64,000 nucleotides of DNA from DASYFG01 sp036498565 (GCA_036498565.1 DASYFG010000002.1:124001-188000), one strand, 5' to 3'. Counted from the first letter of the stretch, positions 32,620 through 41,595 are shown. Numbers and translations: made by a program. Notes: generated by a model not told the origin, from the letters alone.

Positions 32620-34572
32620 ATGACAGATATTAATTTGACTTTCCCTGATGGTGCGGTGAAGACATTTGCCGCGGGGGTAACGCCTTTGGAAGTTGCGCAA
32701 TCAATCTCAACTTCTTTGACCAAAAAAGCCGTTACGGGTAAGCTTGACGGCAAGTACGTGGGCGTTCATGACGCCATTGACCACGATGGCGCCTTTGAAT
32801 TGGTGACAAAAGACAGCGCCGAAGCGTTGGATTTGTTGCGCCACTCAGCTGCGCACTTGGTCGCCCAAGCCGTGAAGCGTTTGGACAAATTCAAAGACAT
32901 CAAATTCGGAGTTGGGCCATTTATCGAAAATGGTTTCTATTATGACACGGATAACGGCTTTGGTAACCAAGTTTCCGTTGAAGATTTCCCAGCGATCGAA
33001 GCCGAAATGCAAAAGATTGTCAAAGAAGATTTGCCAATCACAAGCAAGGTGATTTCACGTGAAGAAGCGTTGTCAACTTTTGCTGATGATCCTTATAAAG
33101 TGGAATTGATTAACGCTCTGCCAGTTGACGAACCAATTTCAATCGCGGTTCAAGGTGAACATTTGGAATTGGACCGTGGTGGTTTGGTGCCATCAACGGG
33201 CTGGTTGAAGAACGTGAAATTGACGTCAGTTGCCGGTGCTTACTGGCGCGGTAAGTCATCTAATCCAATGATGCAACGTATTTACGGGATTGCGGAATGG
33301 AAAGCCAGCGACGTGGAAGCTGAATTGCAACGTCGCGCTGAAGCCAAAGAACGTGATCACCGTAACATCGGGCGTGATTTGGACTTGTTCTTCACAAGTC
33401 AAGAAGTCGGCGCTGGTTTGCCAGTTTGGTTGCCAAATGGCGCAACAATCCGCCGCACGGTTGAACGTTACATCACTGACAAAGAATTGGCGAACGGTTA
33501 CCAACACGTTTACACGCCAATCATGTCAAATTTGGAATTGTACAAGACCTCTGGTCACTGGGAACACTACCAAGATGACATGTTCCCACCAATGGACATG
33601 GGCGATGGCGAATTCTTGGAATTGCGGCCGATGAACTGCCCAAGTCACATCATGGTTTACAAGCACAAGCCACGTTCATACCGTGATTTGCCAATGCGCA
33701 TTGCGGAACTTGGCATGATGCACCGTTACGAAAAGTCAGGGGCGTTGACTGGTTTGTCACGTGTCCGCGAAATGACTTTGAACGACGGCCACACATTCGT
33801 TGCACCTGATCAAATCGAAGACGAATTCAAAAACATTTTGCGCTTGATGTTGGAAGTTTATGAAGACTTTAACATCACGGATTACCGCTTCCGTTTGTCA
33901 TATCGTGACCCTGAAAACACGGAAAAGTACTACGATGACGACGCCATGTGGACCAAAGCCCAAGCGCAAATCAAGCAAGCCATGGACGATCTTGGTTTGG
34001 AATACTTTGAAGCAGAAGGCGAAGCGGCGTTCTACGGACCAAAGTTGGACGTGCAAACCAAGACAGCTTTGGGATCAGAAGAAACTTTGTCAACGATTCA
34101 ATTGGACTTCTTGTTGCCAGAACGCTTTGACATTGATTACATCGGCGCTGACAGCGAAAAGCACCGTCCTGTGATGTTGCACCGCGGTATCGTTGGGACG
34201 ATGGAACGTTTCACAGCGTACTTGATTGAAATGTACAAAGGCGCATTCCCAACTTGGTTGGCGCCACAACAAGTACAAATTTTGGCCGTGAACAATGACG
34301 CGCACGGCGCATACGCAAATGACGTCCAACAAACTTTGCAACGCGCCGGTTTGCGGGCAAAGGTTGAAACAAAAGACGCCAAGTTGGGTTATTTGATTCG
34401 TGAAGCGCAAACTAACAAGATTCCTTACACCTTGGTTTTGGGGGATGCTGAAGTTGAAAATGGCACGGTAACAGTCCGTCGTTACGGTCAAGAAAAGACG
34501 GAAACATTAGCATTGGCTGATTTCCAAGCCTTGGTTTTGGCAGACATCGCCAATTACTCACGCGTTAAGTAA
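32620..34572 (+). CDS. thrS: Threonyl-tRNA synthetase
   Basis: This 650-residue class II synthetase charges tRNA-Thr. It has the N-terminal TGS domain (about 1-62), the editing domain with HSAAHLVAQAVKRL, the catalytic core (LRPMNCPSHIMVYKH, motif 2 near MMHRYEKSGAL, motif 3 HRGIVGTMERF) and a C-terminal anticodon-binding domain. AAAAGGAG precedes the chosen ATG. Its T-box leader ties expression to tRNA-Thr charging. Confidence 0.96.
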   Translation: MTDINLTFPDGAVKTFAAGVTPLEVAQSISTSLTKKAVTGKLDGKYVGVHDAIDHDGAFELVTKDSAEALDLLRHSAAHLVAQAVKRLDKFKDIKFGVGPFIENGFYYDTDNGFGNQVSVEDFPAIEAEMQKIVKEDLPITSKVISREEALSTFADDPYKVELINALPVDEPISIAVQGEHLELDRGGLVPSTGWLKNVKLTSVAGAYWRGKSSNPMMQRIYGIAEWKASDVEAELQRRAEAKERDHRNIGRDLDLFFTSQEVGAGLPVWLPNGATIRRTVERYITDKELANGYQHVYTPIMSNLELYKTSGHWEHYQDDMFPPMDMGDGEFLELRPMNCPSHIMVYKHKPRSYRDLPMRIAELGMMHRYEKSGALTGLSRVREMTLNDGHTFVAPDQIEDEFKNILRLMLEVYEDFNITDYRFRLSYRDPENTEKYYDDDAMWTKAQAQIKQAMDDLGLEYFEAEGEAAFYGPKLDVQTKTALGSEETLSTIQLDFLLPERFDIDYIGADSEKHRPVMLHRGIVGTMERFTAYLIEMYKGAFPTWLAPQQVQILAVNNDAHGAYANDVQQTLQRAGLRAKVETKDAKLGYLIREAQTNKIPYTLVLGDAEVENGTVTVRRYGQEKTETLALADFQALVLADIANYSRVK

Positions 34573-34580
34573 GAATAGAG

Positions 34581-34609
34581 TTGACAAGTCATTTAAAACC
34601 ATGTATAGT
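34581..34609 (+). promoter_or_regulatory. Promoter of infC-rpmI-rplT
   Basis: TTGACA (34581-34586), a 17-base spacer and TATAGT (34604-34609). Confidence 0.72.
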
Positions 34610-34615
34610 ATTAGT

Positions 34616-34736
34616 GTTGACAAAGAAGAAACACCCGTTTCTCACCTCAGTTGCTAGCGCGGCGAGGTTAATACACGTGACCTACTTGGTTGTAAATGTA
34701 TGAAACGGGGTGCAGTTTGCACGCCGTTTTTCTTTT
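34616..34736 (+). promoter_or_regulatory. L20-type leader/attenuator of infC-rpmI-rplT
   Basis: The leader ends in a terminator formed by AACGGGGTGC and GCACGCCGTT plus T residues (about 34704-34732). Upstream CCCGTTTC (about 34638-34645) can pair with GAAACGGG of the terminator 5' arm, giving an alternative antiterminator. Position and logic match the ribosomal protein L20 autoregulatory leaders of Firmicutes. I inferred the class from context, not from a covariance search. Confidence 0.6.
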
Positions 34737-34769
34737 GTTAAACGCAAGAAATTTTGGAGGATTCGACCT

Positions 34770-35306
34770 ATCGCACGAGCACAACAACAGCGTCAAAAAC
34801 GCGAAGTTGATTTAGTTAACGAAAATATCCGCGCGCGTCAAGTTTTGCTGATTCACGAAGGCAAACAAGAAGTAATGGACACAACCCAAGCTCAAGCGAT
34901 TGCCGATGCTTTGGAATTGGATTTGGTATTGGTTCAAGCAACTGCTGAACCACCTGTTGCCAAAATTATGGATTGGGGAAAAGCAAAGTTCGAAGCGCAA
35001 AAAAAGCAAAAAGAACAACGCAAGAACCAAAACATTGTCCAAACCAAAGAAGTACGTTTGTCACCAGTCATCGATTTAAATGACTTTAACACACGTAAAA
35101 ATGCGGCAATCAAATTCCTTGGGCAAGGCAACAAAGTGAAAGCTTCACTGCGTTTCCGTGGCCGAATGATGACGCACCAAGACGTTGGTCGAGAAGTTTT
35201 GGACCGATTTGCCAGCGAACTTGAAGATATTGCCAAGGTTGAACAACGTGCCAAAATGGACGGCCGCCAAATGTTCTTGGTCTTGGCACCAAAGGACAGC
35301 AAATAA
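34770..35306 (+). CDS. infC: Translation initiation factor IF-3, with a non-canonical ATC start
   Basis: IF-3 checks start-codon pairing on the 30S subunit. The 178-residue product has VNENIRARQVLLIHEG in the N-domain, a Lys/Gln-rich linker and a C-domain with RFRGRMMTHQDVG. No ATG, GTG or TTG fits; GGAGG (34756-34760) lies nine bases before ATC at 34770, right where IF-3 proteins begin. A rare start codon is the known basis of infC autoregulation in other bacteria. Reading upstream would run into the leader terminator. Confidence 0.92.
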   Translation: MARAQQQRQKREVDLVNENIRARQVLLIHEGKQEVMDTTQAQAIADALELDLVLVQATAEPPVAKIMDWGKAKFEAQKKQKEQRKNQNIVQTKEVRLSPVIDLNDFNTRKNAAIKFLGQGNKVKASLRFRGRMMTHQDVGREVLDRFASELEDIAKVEQRAKMDGRQMFLVLAPKDSK

Positions 35307-35343
35307 GTGTGCATTAACACATTGAAATAAAAGGAGAGCAATC

Positions 35344-35541
35344 ATGCCAAAAATGAAGACACACCGCGCTGCAGCAAAGCGTTTCAAGAAGACTGCCCAC
35401 GGCGGTTTTAAGTCAGGTTCAGCTTTCACGTCACACCGTTTCCACGGTAAGACAAAGAAGCAACGTCGTCAATTGCGCGGCACAAGTATGATGGATGCTA
35501 CGACTGTAAAGACGTACGCCAAGATGTTGTACAACCTTTAA
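35344..35541 (+). CDS. rpmI: 50S ribosomal protein L35
   Basis: This 65-residue basic protein has PKMKTHRAAAKRFKKTAHG at the N-terminus, the L35 signature. It lies second in the infC operon and has a strong AAAGGAGAG site. Confidence 0.97.
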   Translation: MPKMKTHRAAAKRFKKTAHGGFKSGSAFTSHRFHGKTKKQRRQLRGTSMMDATTVKTYAKMLYNL

Positions 35542-35587
35542 TTCAAGGGTTAATTTACGATTTAGAAAATAAAAAGGAGACTTTCCC

Positions 35588-36007
35588 ATGCGAGTAAAAG
35601 GTGGAACAGTGACGCGTGCGCGTCGTAAAAAGTTTATCAAGTTGGCTAAGGGTTACCGTGGTCAACGTCACATCAACTTTAAGGTTGCTAAGCAACAAGT
35701 TTACAAGTCATACTTGTACGCATACCGTGACCGTAAGAACACAAAGCGTAACTTCCGTAAGTTGTGGATTGCCCGTATCAACGCGGCAGCCCGTATGAAC
35801 GGTTTGTCATACTCAAAGTTGATGCACGGTTTGACATTGGCTGGCTCACAATTGAACCGTAAGGTTTTGGCTGACTTGGCTGTTACAGACTTCGACGCTT
35901 TCTCAGCTTTGGCTGACCAAGCTAAGCAAGCTTTGGCTAACGAAAACGTTATCGTTCCTGCACGTGTTGCAGCAACAACAGAAACAACCGTTTCAGTTAA
36001 CCGTTAA
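35588..36007 (+). CDS. rplT: 50S ribosomal protein L20, C-terminally extended
   Basis: L20 binds 23S rRNA early in assembly and represses its own operon in Bacillus. The N-terminal MRVKGGTVTRARRKKFIKLA and the KLWIARINAAARMNGLSYS segment are typical. At 139 residues it is about 20 longer than the usual 118-119; the extra tail (NENVIVPARVAATTETTVSV) is Val/Thr-rich. No frameshift is needed to explain it. Confidence 0.95.
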   Translation: MRVKGGTVTRARRKKFIKLAKGYRGQRHINFKVAKQQVYKSYLYAYRDRKNTKRNFRKLWIARINAAARMNGLSYSKLMHGLTLAGSQLNRKVLADLAVTDFDAFSALADQAKQALANENVIVPARVAATTETTVSVNR

Positions 36008-36010
36008 TCA

Positions 36011-36037
36011 AAAAATCACCTGCGGGTGATTTTTTTG
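36011..36037 (+). terminator. Terminator after rplT
   Basis: AAATCACC pairs with GGTGATTT, followed by T residues. The next promoter's TATACT begins two bases later. Confidence 0.9.
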
Positions 36038-36076
36038 TTATACTGAACTGACATGAATTTAGATTGGGGAATAGAT

Positions 36077-36565
36077 ATGTGGACAGCGTATAAAAATTAT
36101 TGGAAAAATTACTTTAACTTTACGGGACGCACGACGCGCTCTGGTTACTGGTGGGTGGTTTTGATGAACGTCATCATTAGTGTGGCGTTGATGGTTGGTT
36201 TTGTGGCAGCGGTCATGGCAGCGATTGTTGGTTTGGGTGACAAAATCGACACGAATGCTAGCAGCAGTGAATTTTTTCATCAATTACTTGCCGCTGGTGG
36301 CATTGGCATTATTTTGTTATTTTTCGTGTTGGGGATTTGGGTGGTGTTGAATATTATTCCCAATATCGCGATCACGGTGCGTCGTATTCGCGACACAGGT
36401 TTGAGTGGTTGGACGTATTTGATTAGTCTTTTGGGTGGTATCATGTTGAATGTGTCCAGCGAACGGTCTGATTTGTGGTGGATGCAATTGTTGGGTGGCT
36501 TGATTGCGTTGGCTTTCTTCATTATTTATTTGATGCCAAGTGATCAATTTGCTAAAAAAGGGTAA
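36077..36565 (+). CDS. DUF805-family membrane protein
   Basis: This 162-residue protein has four hydrophobic segments. The start MWTAYKNYWKNYFNFTGRTT and RSGYWW, with RRIRDTGLSGW in the middle, are the DUF805 signature. Function is unknown. The -10 TATACT at 36039 and a GGGGA site support ATG 36077 over the ATG at 36053. It is a single gene between two terminators. Confidence 0.88.
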   Translation: MWTAYKNYWKNYFNFTGRTTRSGYWWVVLMNVIISVALMVGFVAAVMAAIVGLGDKIDTNASSSEFFHQLLAAGGIGIILLFFVLGIWVVLNIIPNIAITVRRIRDTGLSGWTYLISLLGGIMLNVSSERSDLWWMQLLGGLIALAFFIIYLMPSDQFAKKG

Positions 36566-36570
36566 TTGAT

Positions 36571-36597
36571 GAAGCACGTGGATTGCGTGCTTTTTTT
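36571..36597 (+). terminator. Terminator after the DUF805 gene
   Basis: GAAGCACG pairs with CGTGCTTT, followed by a T run. Confidence 0.88.
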
Positions 36598-36649
36598 GCG
36601 CGGTGAAATCGGCTATAATAAAGGATAGAATATTGATTGAGGAAAACTT

Positions 36650-37189
36650 ATGCTAGAAATGTTTGCGCCCACCTACATGGTTGAACGCATCTACGGCCTG
36701 ACGGTCGACAATTTAAAAGCGCACGGTGTGACGACGATTTTGGCGGATTTAGACAACACGTTATTGGCGTGGAACAATCCAGACGGCACACCAGAATTAA
36801 AGGCGTGGTTAGCGGATTTGCGTCAAGGTGGCATCAAATTAATCGTCGTGTCAAACAACACAACTGGGCGCGTGGCCAAAGCGGTCGCGCCGTTAGATGT
36901 TGATTTTGTGTCATGGTCATTAAAGCCTTTGCCGCGCGGAATTAAACAAGTTTTGCGCGAGCATAATTTGAACAAAGATGAAGTCATTATGGTCGGTGAT
37001 CAATTGTTAACAGACGTGTGGGCGGCGCATTTTGCTGGCGTTCGCAGTGTGTTGGTGAAGCGTTTGGTCGATTCTGACATGTGGCAAACGTGGCTGAACC
37101 GCGCAATTGAAAAACGGATTAAATACAAAGTATTTGCCAAAAATCCAAACTTGAAATGGGAGAAAGAACTTCGTGACAATCGCAACTGA
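36650..37189 (+). CDS. yqeG: YqeG-family HAD phosphatase
   Basis: This 179-residue HAD IIIA protein has the nucleophile motif ADLDNTLLAWN, motif II in IVVSNNT and GDQLLTDVWAAHFAG at the C-terminal metal site. Gene order yqeG-yqeH-yhbY-nadD-yqeK-rsfS is conserved in Firmicutes and connects ribosome assembly with NAD synthesis. Its substrate is not known with certainty. A TATAAT box lies at about 36615. Confidence 0.9.
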   Translation: MLEMFAPTYMVERIYGLTVDNLKAHGVTTILADLDNTLLAWNNPDGTPELKAWLADLRQGGIKLIVVSNNTTGRVAKAVAPLDVDFVSWSLKPLPRGIKQVLREHNLNKDEVIMVGDQLLTDVWAAHFAGVRSVLVKRLVDSDMWQTWLNRAIEKRIKYKVFAKNPNLKWEKELRDNRN

Positions 37190-38309
37190 TGAAGAAGTAC
37201 AAGCAGCGCTACAAGAAGGTTTACGTTGTATCGGCTGTGGCGCTTTAATGCAAACCACAGATGCAACGCACTCCGGCTATTTGCCAATGAGCGCGTTAAA
37301 AAAGCAACTGGACAGCGACCAACTCTATTGCCAACGCTGTTTTCGTTTGCGCCACTACAATGAAATTCAACCGGTTGAATTAACCGACAACGACTTTTTG
37401 CAAATGTTGCACCAAGTCAGCGCTAAAAAAGCGTTGATTGTTTATGTGGTGGATATTTTTGATGTGACGGGTTCTTTGATTTCCGGCTTGCCACGTTTTG
37501 TGGGGCAAGACAATCCGATTTTGGTGGTGGGGAACAAAGTTGATTTGTTGCCAAAGTTATTGAACAAAAACCGTTTGACGAGCTGGTTGCGTGAAGAATT
37601 GCGCGCCAACGGCATCAAGCCCGCCGATATTTTCTTGACGAGTGCAGCCAAACCACAAAATTTGGATGACTTATTAGACAAAATTGACGACTTGCGTGCA
37701 GGCCGCGATGTGTATGTGGTTGGTGTGACAAACGTTGGTAAATCAACGTTAATCAACCAAATTATCAAGTCAACGACTGGCTTGCAAGAAATCGTGACGG
37801 TGTCACGGTTCCCCGGCACAACTTTGGACCGAATCGAAATTCCTTTGGCCGATGGCGCGCAATTGATTGACACGCCCGGTGTGATTCAACGTCAGCAAAT
37901 GGCGCACGTCATTGACGCTGATGCGCTGCGCTTCATTTCACCAAAAAAAGAAATCAAGCCACGTACTTTCCAATTGAACGCGGAACAAACGCTGTTCTTG
38001 GGCGGTTTGGCGCGCTTTGATTTTGTTGCCGGTGAGCGTGGCGGCTTTACGGCCTACTTTGAAAATAATTTGTTGATTCACCGCACGAAGATGACCGGCG
38101 CCGATGAATTTTATGACAAACATGCCGGCGAATTGCTAACGCCAGTACCAAATACCGGCGTGAATTTGGCCATTCATGAATTTACGACCACGGAAAAAAG
38201 CGACTTGGTTTTTGCTGGTTTGGGATGGATTACAATTCCAGCTGGTGTCAAAGTTCGCGGTTATGCGCCGGAAGGCGTAGGCGTTTTGTTGCGCTCAGCC
38301 ATGATTTAA
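37173..38309 (+). CDS. yqeH: Circularly permuted ribosome-biogenesis GTPase YqeH
   Basis: YqeH assists 30S assembly. The 378-residue protein has a zinc finger (CIGCGALMQTT ... LYCQRCF) and GTPase motifs in permuted order: G4 (GNKVDLL), G5 (LTSAAK), then G1 (GVTNVGKSTLINQ) and G3 (DTPGV). Translation starts at a GTG (37173) behind GGGAGAAAG, 17 bases inside yqeG, so the two are coupled. Confidence 0.94.
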   Translation: MTIATDEEVQAALQEGLRCIGCGALMQTTDATHSGYLPMSALKKQLDSDQLYCQRCFRLRHYNEIQPVELTDNDFLQMLHQVSAKKALIVYVVDIFDVTGSLISGLPRFVGQDNPILVVGNKVDLLPKLLNKNRLTSWLREELRANGIKPADIFLTSAAKPQNLDDLLDKIDDLRAGRDVYVVGVTNVGKSTLINQIIKSTTGLQEIVTVSRFPGTTLDRIEIPLADGAQLIDTPGVIQRQQMAHVIDADALRFISPKKEIKPRTFQLNAEQTLFLGGLARFDFVAGERGGFTAYFENNLLIHRTKMTGADEFYDKHAGELLTPVPNTGVNLAIHEFTTTEKSDLVFAGLGWITIPAGVKVRGYAPEGVGVLLRSAMI

Positions 38310-38313
38310 GCCA

Positions 38314-38340
38314 AAGCCTGCCCGAAATGGACAGGCTTTT
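38314..38340 (+). terminator. Terminator after yqeH
   Basis: AAAGCCTG-c-CC pairs with GG-a-CAGGCTTT with a one-base mismatch. A TATAAT box for yhbY follows at 38344. Confidence 0.75.
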
Positions 38341-38382
38341 ATGGTATAATGGAAGTCAGATAAAGCCTTGAAAGGATGACAC

Positions 38383-38700
38383 ATGCAGTCATTAACTGGA
38401 AAACAAAAGCGCTTCTTGCGCGCCCAAGCCAACACATTGAGCCCAATTTTTTCAATTGGGAAAAACGGTTTGACGAACACTTGGATTGACGAACTCGAAC
38501 TTGCGATGAACAAGCGCGAATTGATCAAAGTCAACACCCAACAAAACGCCGAAGTCGGCGTCATTGAAGTGGCGGCCTTTATTGAAGGTCACTCAAACAT
38601 CACGGTCGTGCAAAAAATCGGCCGTACGTTGATTTTATATAAGCCAGCGCAAGACGCAAAATACGCTGAATTGTCAGTACAACTCGCAAAAATGGCTTAA
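38383..38700 (+). CDS. yhbY: YhbY/CRS1-YhbY-type RNA-binding protein
   Basis: This 105-residue CRM-domain protein carries the GKNGLTNTWIDELE segment matching the family's GKxG-x-T motif. YhbY proteins associate with pre-50S particles. It has its own TATAAT box after the yqeH terminator and leads nadD-yqeK-rsfS-upp with short gaps. Confidence 0.93.
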   Translation: MQSLTGKQKRFLRAQANTLSPIFSIGKNGLTNTWIDELELAMNKRELIKVNTQQNAEVGVIEVAAFIEGHSNITVVQKIGRTLILYKPAQDAKYAELSVQLAKMA

Positions 38701-38709
38701 GGAGCGCCT

Positions 38710-39351
38710 ATGCCAACCTTTACGCACACAGTTGAACCGCTGGCCGCTGTTGAACCAGCGCAACAAGCCAACCAACATCGCATCGGGATTTTCGGGGGGA
38801 CATTTAACCCGCCGCATCTAGGACAATTGATTTTAGCAGACAGCCTCGGCCGTCAGTTAGGCCTTGAGAAAGTTTATTGGCTACCAAATGCCGTGCCACC
38901 AACCGGCACGCACACGAGCGCCATTGAACCATCTTATCGTGCTCAAATGGTCAAATTAGCGATCATGGACAATCCGTTATTTGAACTAGAAACGCGTGAA
39001 TTGCGCAACGGTGGTGTCTCATTGAGCTGCCAAACGATGCGCGAACTAACGCAAGAAAATCCCGAAAACGATTATTATTGGTTGATGGGTGCCGATCAGG
39101 TGAAGCATTTGCCGCAGTGGGAAGGCATTGACGAGTTAAGTAAATTGGTGACTTTTGTCGCGGGAACGTATAAAGAAGTGCCAAAAGTCAGTGATTATCC
39201 GGTCATTTGGTTGGACGTGCCGGGTTTGCAGATCAGCGCATCTGATTTACGGACCAAAATTCGTTTGAATCATAGCATTCAATATTTGGTGCCGGATCGC
39301 GTGGCCGCCTTTATTAACGAATATCATTTGTATCGAGGTTTTTATGACTGA
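38710..39351 (+). CDS. nadD: Nicotinate-nucleotide adenylyltransferase
   Basis: NadD makes deamido-NAD from nicotinate mononucleotide and ATP. The 213-residue protein has GIFGGTFNPPHLGQL and the C-terminal ISASDLRTKI, both nucleotide-binding signatures. About 20 extra residues (TFTHTVEPLAAVEPAQQANQ) precede the Rossmann core; the start ATG follows GGAGCGCCT, so the extension seems real. It overlaps yqeK by eight bases. Confidence 0.94.
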   Translation: MPTFTHTVEPLAAVEPAQQANQHRIGIFGGTFNPPHLGQLILADSLGRQLGLEKVYWLPNAVPPTGTHTSAIEPSYRAQMVKLAIMDNPLFELETRELRNGGVSLSCQTMRELTQENPENDYYWLMGADQVKHLPQWEGIDELSKLVTFVAGTYKEVPKVSDYPVIWLDVPGLQISASDLRTKIRLNHSIQYLVPDRVAAFINEYHLYRGFYD

Positions 39352-39907
39352 AATTCAAGCAAAAATTGCAGCGGCGTTGTCGCCTAAACGTTATGCGCAT
39401 GTTTTGCGCGTGGTTGATTATGCGACGCATTTGGCCAAGCGCTATGATGTTGACGTTGAGCAAGCGCGTTTGGCGGCTTTGATTCACGATTATGCCAAAG
39501 AACGATCAGACGCAGATTTCTTAGCGGTAATTGCCGCCAAACATTTGGATGCGGATTTGGTCAATTGGGGCAATAATATTTGGCATGGCGTGGTCGGAGC
39601 TGAAATGATGCGCGATGAGCTTGGTGTTACCGATGAGGCTGTTTTACAAGCGGTGCGTGAGCATACGACTGGTGCCGGCGAGACGATGACACTGCTGAGT
39701 CAAGTGCTGTTCATGGCGGACTATTTGGAAGCTGGTCGAGATTTTCCGGGCGTTGACACGGCACGGGAACTCACCGATCAGAATTTACAAGCTGGTGTCA
39801 AATATCAAATCACGCACACATTGCGTTACTTATTACAAAAAGAAGTGCCCATTCATCCGCTCGCTTTGACGACGTATAATTATTGGGGCACCCGTAACTG
39901 GGAATAG
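39344..39907 (+). CDS. yqeK: YqeK-family HD-domain hydrolase
   Basis: This 187-residue HD phosphohydrolase shows H-x-LRV at KRYAHVLRVVDYA, the HD pair in ALIHDYAKE and HGVVGAEMMRDELG. YqeK of related bacteria hydrolyses diadenosine tetraphosphate, and that activity is assumed from the family. The ATG lies inside the end of nadD. Confidence 0.92.
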   Translation: MTEIQAKIAAALSPKRYAHVLRVVDYATHLAKRYDVDVEQARLAALIHDYAKERSDADFLAVIAAKHLDADLVNWGNNIWHGVVGAEMMRDELGVTDEAVLQAVREHTTGAGETMTLLSQVLFMADYLEAGRDFPGVDTARELTDQNLQAGVKYQITHTLRYLLQKEVPIHPLALTTYNYWGTRNWE

Positions 39908-39920
39908 TGAGGATAAACAT

Positions 39921-40292
39921 TTGGAAGCTACATTAACGAATACCGCCTTGTTGGAAACTGTCGTTCGCGCGGCAGATAGCAAAAAAGCTAGCCGCTTGGT
40001 GGCGTTGGATTTGCAAGGTGTGAGCACGATGGCAGATTATTTTGTCATTGCTGATGCGCCTTCAGAACGGCAAGTGCGCGCGATTGTCGATGAAATCAAA
40101 GACAAGGCGCAAGAATTTGGCGTTGCTGATGTGAAACTTGAAGGTTACCAACAAAGCGAATGGGTTTTGTTGAACTTAGGTGACGTGATTGTGCACGTTT
40201 TTGCCAGCGAACAACGTGATTTTTATAACTTGGAACGTTTGTGGGGCGATGCGCCGTACGTTGATTTGACCGACTGGGTTATCGAAGATTAA
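39921..40292 (+). CDS. rsfS: Ribosome silencing factor RsfS, TTG start
   Basis: RsfS binds L14 and blocks subunit joining in starvation. The 123-residue protein has LDLQGVSTMADYFVIADA and the C-terminal VHVFASEQRDFYNLERLWGD typical of the family. Translation begins at TTG 39921; GAGG lies ten bases upstream and no ATG fits. Confidence 0.93.
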   Translation: MEATLTNTALLETVVRAADSKKASRLVALDLQGVSTMADYFVIADAPSERQVRAIVDEIKDKAQEFGVADVKLEGYQQSEWVLLNLGDVIVHVFASEQRDFYNLERLWGDAPYVDLTDWVIED

Positions 40293-40314
40293 GAGATAGA
40301 AAGCAGGAACCATA

Positions 40315-40944
40315 ATGGGAAAGTTTGTTGAAATTGATCACCCGTTGATCCAACACAAATTGACAATCGTGCGTGATGCCACAACCGGAACAAAAGATGT
40401 GCGCGCGTTGATTGACGAAATTTCAATGTTGATGGCTTATGAAGTCAGCCGCGAATTGCCTTTGAAAGAAGTGGACGTGCAAACGCCAGTCACGGTTACC
40501 AAACAAAAGACATTGGCCGGTAAAAAGTTGGCGGTCGTGCCAATTTTGCGCGCCGGCTTGGGCATGGTTGACGGGATTGTGAGCTTGATTCCAGCTGCTA
40601 AAATCGGTCACATCGGTATGTATCGTGATGAAAAAACGTTGGAACCCCACGAATATTTCGTCAAATTACCAGAAGATATCGACCAACGTTATGTCTTCTT
40701 GGTTGACCCAATGCTTGCAACCGGTGGTTCTGCGGTGGACGCGATTGACGCTTTGAAGAAGCGCGGTGCCAAAAACATCAAGTTGATGGTCTTATTTGCA
40801 GCACCAGAAGGTGTCAAAGCCGTGCAAGACGCGCACGATGATGTGGATATTTTTGCCGCTTCATTGGATGAAGGTTTGAACGAAAATGGTTACATCGTTC
40901 CAGGAATGGGCGATGCGGGTGACCGTTTGTTCGGTACCCAATAA
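40315..40944 (+). CDS. upp: Uracil phosphoribosyltransferase
   Basis: Upp forms UMP from uracil and PRPP in salvage. The 209-residue protein has VPILRAGLGMVDG, the PRPP loop VDPMLATGGSAVDAI and the C-terminal uracil-binding YIVPGMGDAGDRLFGTQ. It follows rsfS by 22 bases and ends the operon at a strong terminator. Confidence 0.96.
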   Translation: MGKFVEIDHPLIQHKLTIVRDATTGTKDVRALIDEISMLMAYEVSRELPLKEVDVQTPVTVTKQKTLAGKKLAVVPILRAGLGMVDGIVSLIPAAKIGHIGMYRDEKTLEPHEYFVKLPEDIDQRYVFLVDPMLATGGSAVDAIDALKKRGAKNIKLMVLFAAPEGVKAVQDAHDDVDIFAASLDEGLNENGYIVPGMGDAGDRLFGTQ

Positions 40945-40945
40945 A

Positions 40946-40985
40946 TAAAAAAGACTGAAAACTTATCTGTTTTCAGTCTTTTTTT
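40946..40985 (+). terminator. Terminator shared by upp and the convergent TetR gene
   Basis: AAAGACTGAAAAC pairs with GTTTTCAGTCTTT, bounded by A and T runs. The 3' half covers the end of the TetR gene. Confidence 0.9.
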
Positions 40986-41572
40986 GTGGCTAACCAAGCT
41001 GGCAATACGAGTTTGTCCACAAGTGTTTCAACGCTTGGTTCTTGATTGGGCGCCATAAAAGTGTAGTAACGCCGTAGATTTCCGAGTAACATGAGCACTT
41101 CTTTTGGTGGCACGGCTGCTAGTTCGCCACGCTCAATTGCGCGTTTGGCAAGCATGGTACCGAGTTGAATGGCGCCGGAAGTTGCGTCGTCGCGGATATC
41201 ATCGCCAATAACACTGCCATTGGCGGCCATTTGATACATTGAGAATTTCAGCAAGTACTTACTCAGCGCATGATGCAGGCGTTCGTTGCGGCGGGCGTTT
41301 TCTAACAAGTCCTCGCGCAAACTGCCCATATCAGGGAAGCTATCATCGGTAAAATCGATGGGATAGTCGGCTTTTTCGTGCGCCCAGTGGTGCACCGCGT
41401 CAAATAATAAGTCGCCGGGCGTATCCCAACGCCGGTAGAGCACGCCGCGACTGGTCTGCGCCAGCTCAGCGACTTTGTAAAAAGTGACGGCTTCAATGCC
41501 TTCTTCATCAAACAACTTTAAAGCAGCTTCGTAAATTGTTTGTTCTAATTGTTCACCACGTTTTCTTTGCAT
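40973..41572 (-). CDS. TetR-family regulator of the adjacent MFS exporter
   Basis: This 199-residue protein has a TetR DNA-binding domain (ALKLFDEEGIEAVTFYKVAE then TSRGVLYRRWDTPGDLL) with TetR_C-like helices after it. It is divergent from the MFS exporter at 41686. Two matching palindromes flank the exporter promoter, the expected sites for this protein. Its ligand is unknown. Confidence 0.86.
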   Translation of the reverse strand: MQRKRGEQLEQTIYEAALKLFDEEGIEAVTFYKVAELAQTSRGVLYRRWDTPGDLLFDAVHHWAHEKADYPIDFTDDSFPDMGSLREDLLENARRNERLHHALSKYLLKFSMYQMAANGSVIGDDIRDDATSGAIQLGTMLAKRAIERGELAAVPPKEVLMLLGNLRRYYTFMAPNQEPSVETLVDKLVLPAWLATKKD

Positions 41573-41595
41573 AGGTCTAGTTTACCACATTTTTA

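Noticed and set aside
34710..34769. In-frame codons upstream of the infC ATC start
   Set aside because: They fall in the leader terminator and add residues not found in IF-3; no ribosome site precedes them.
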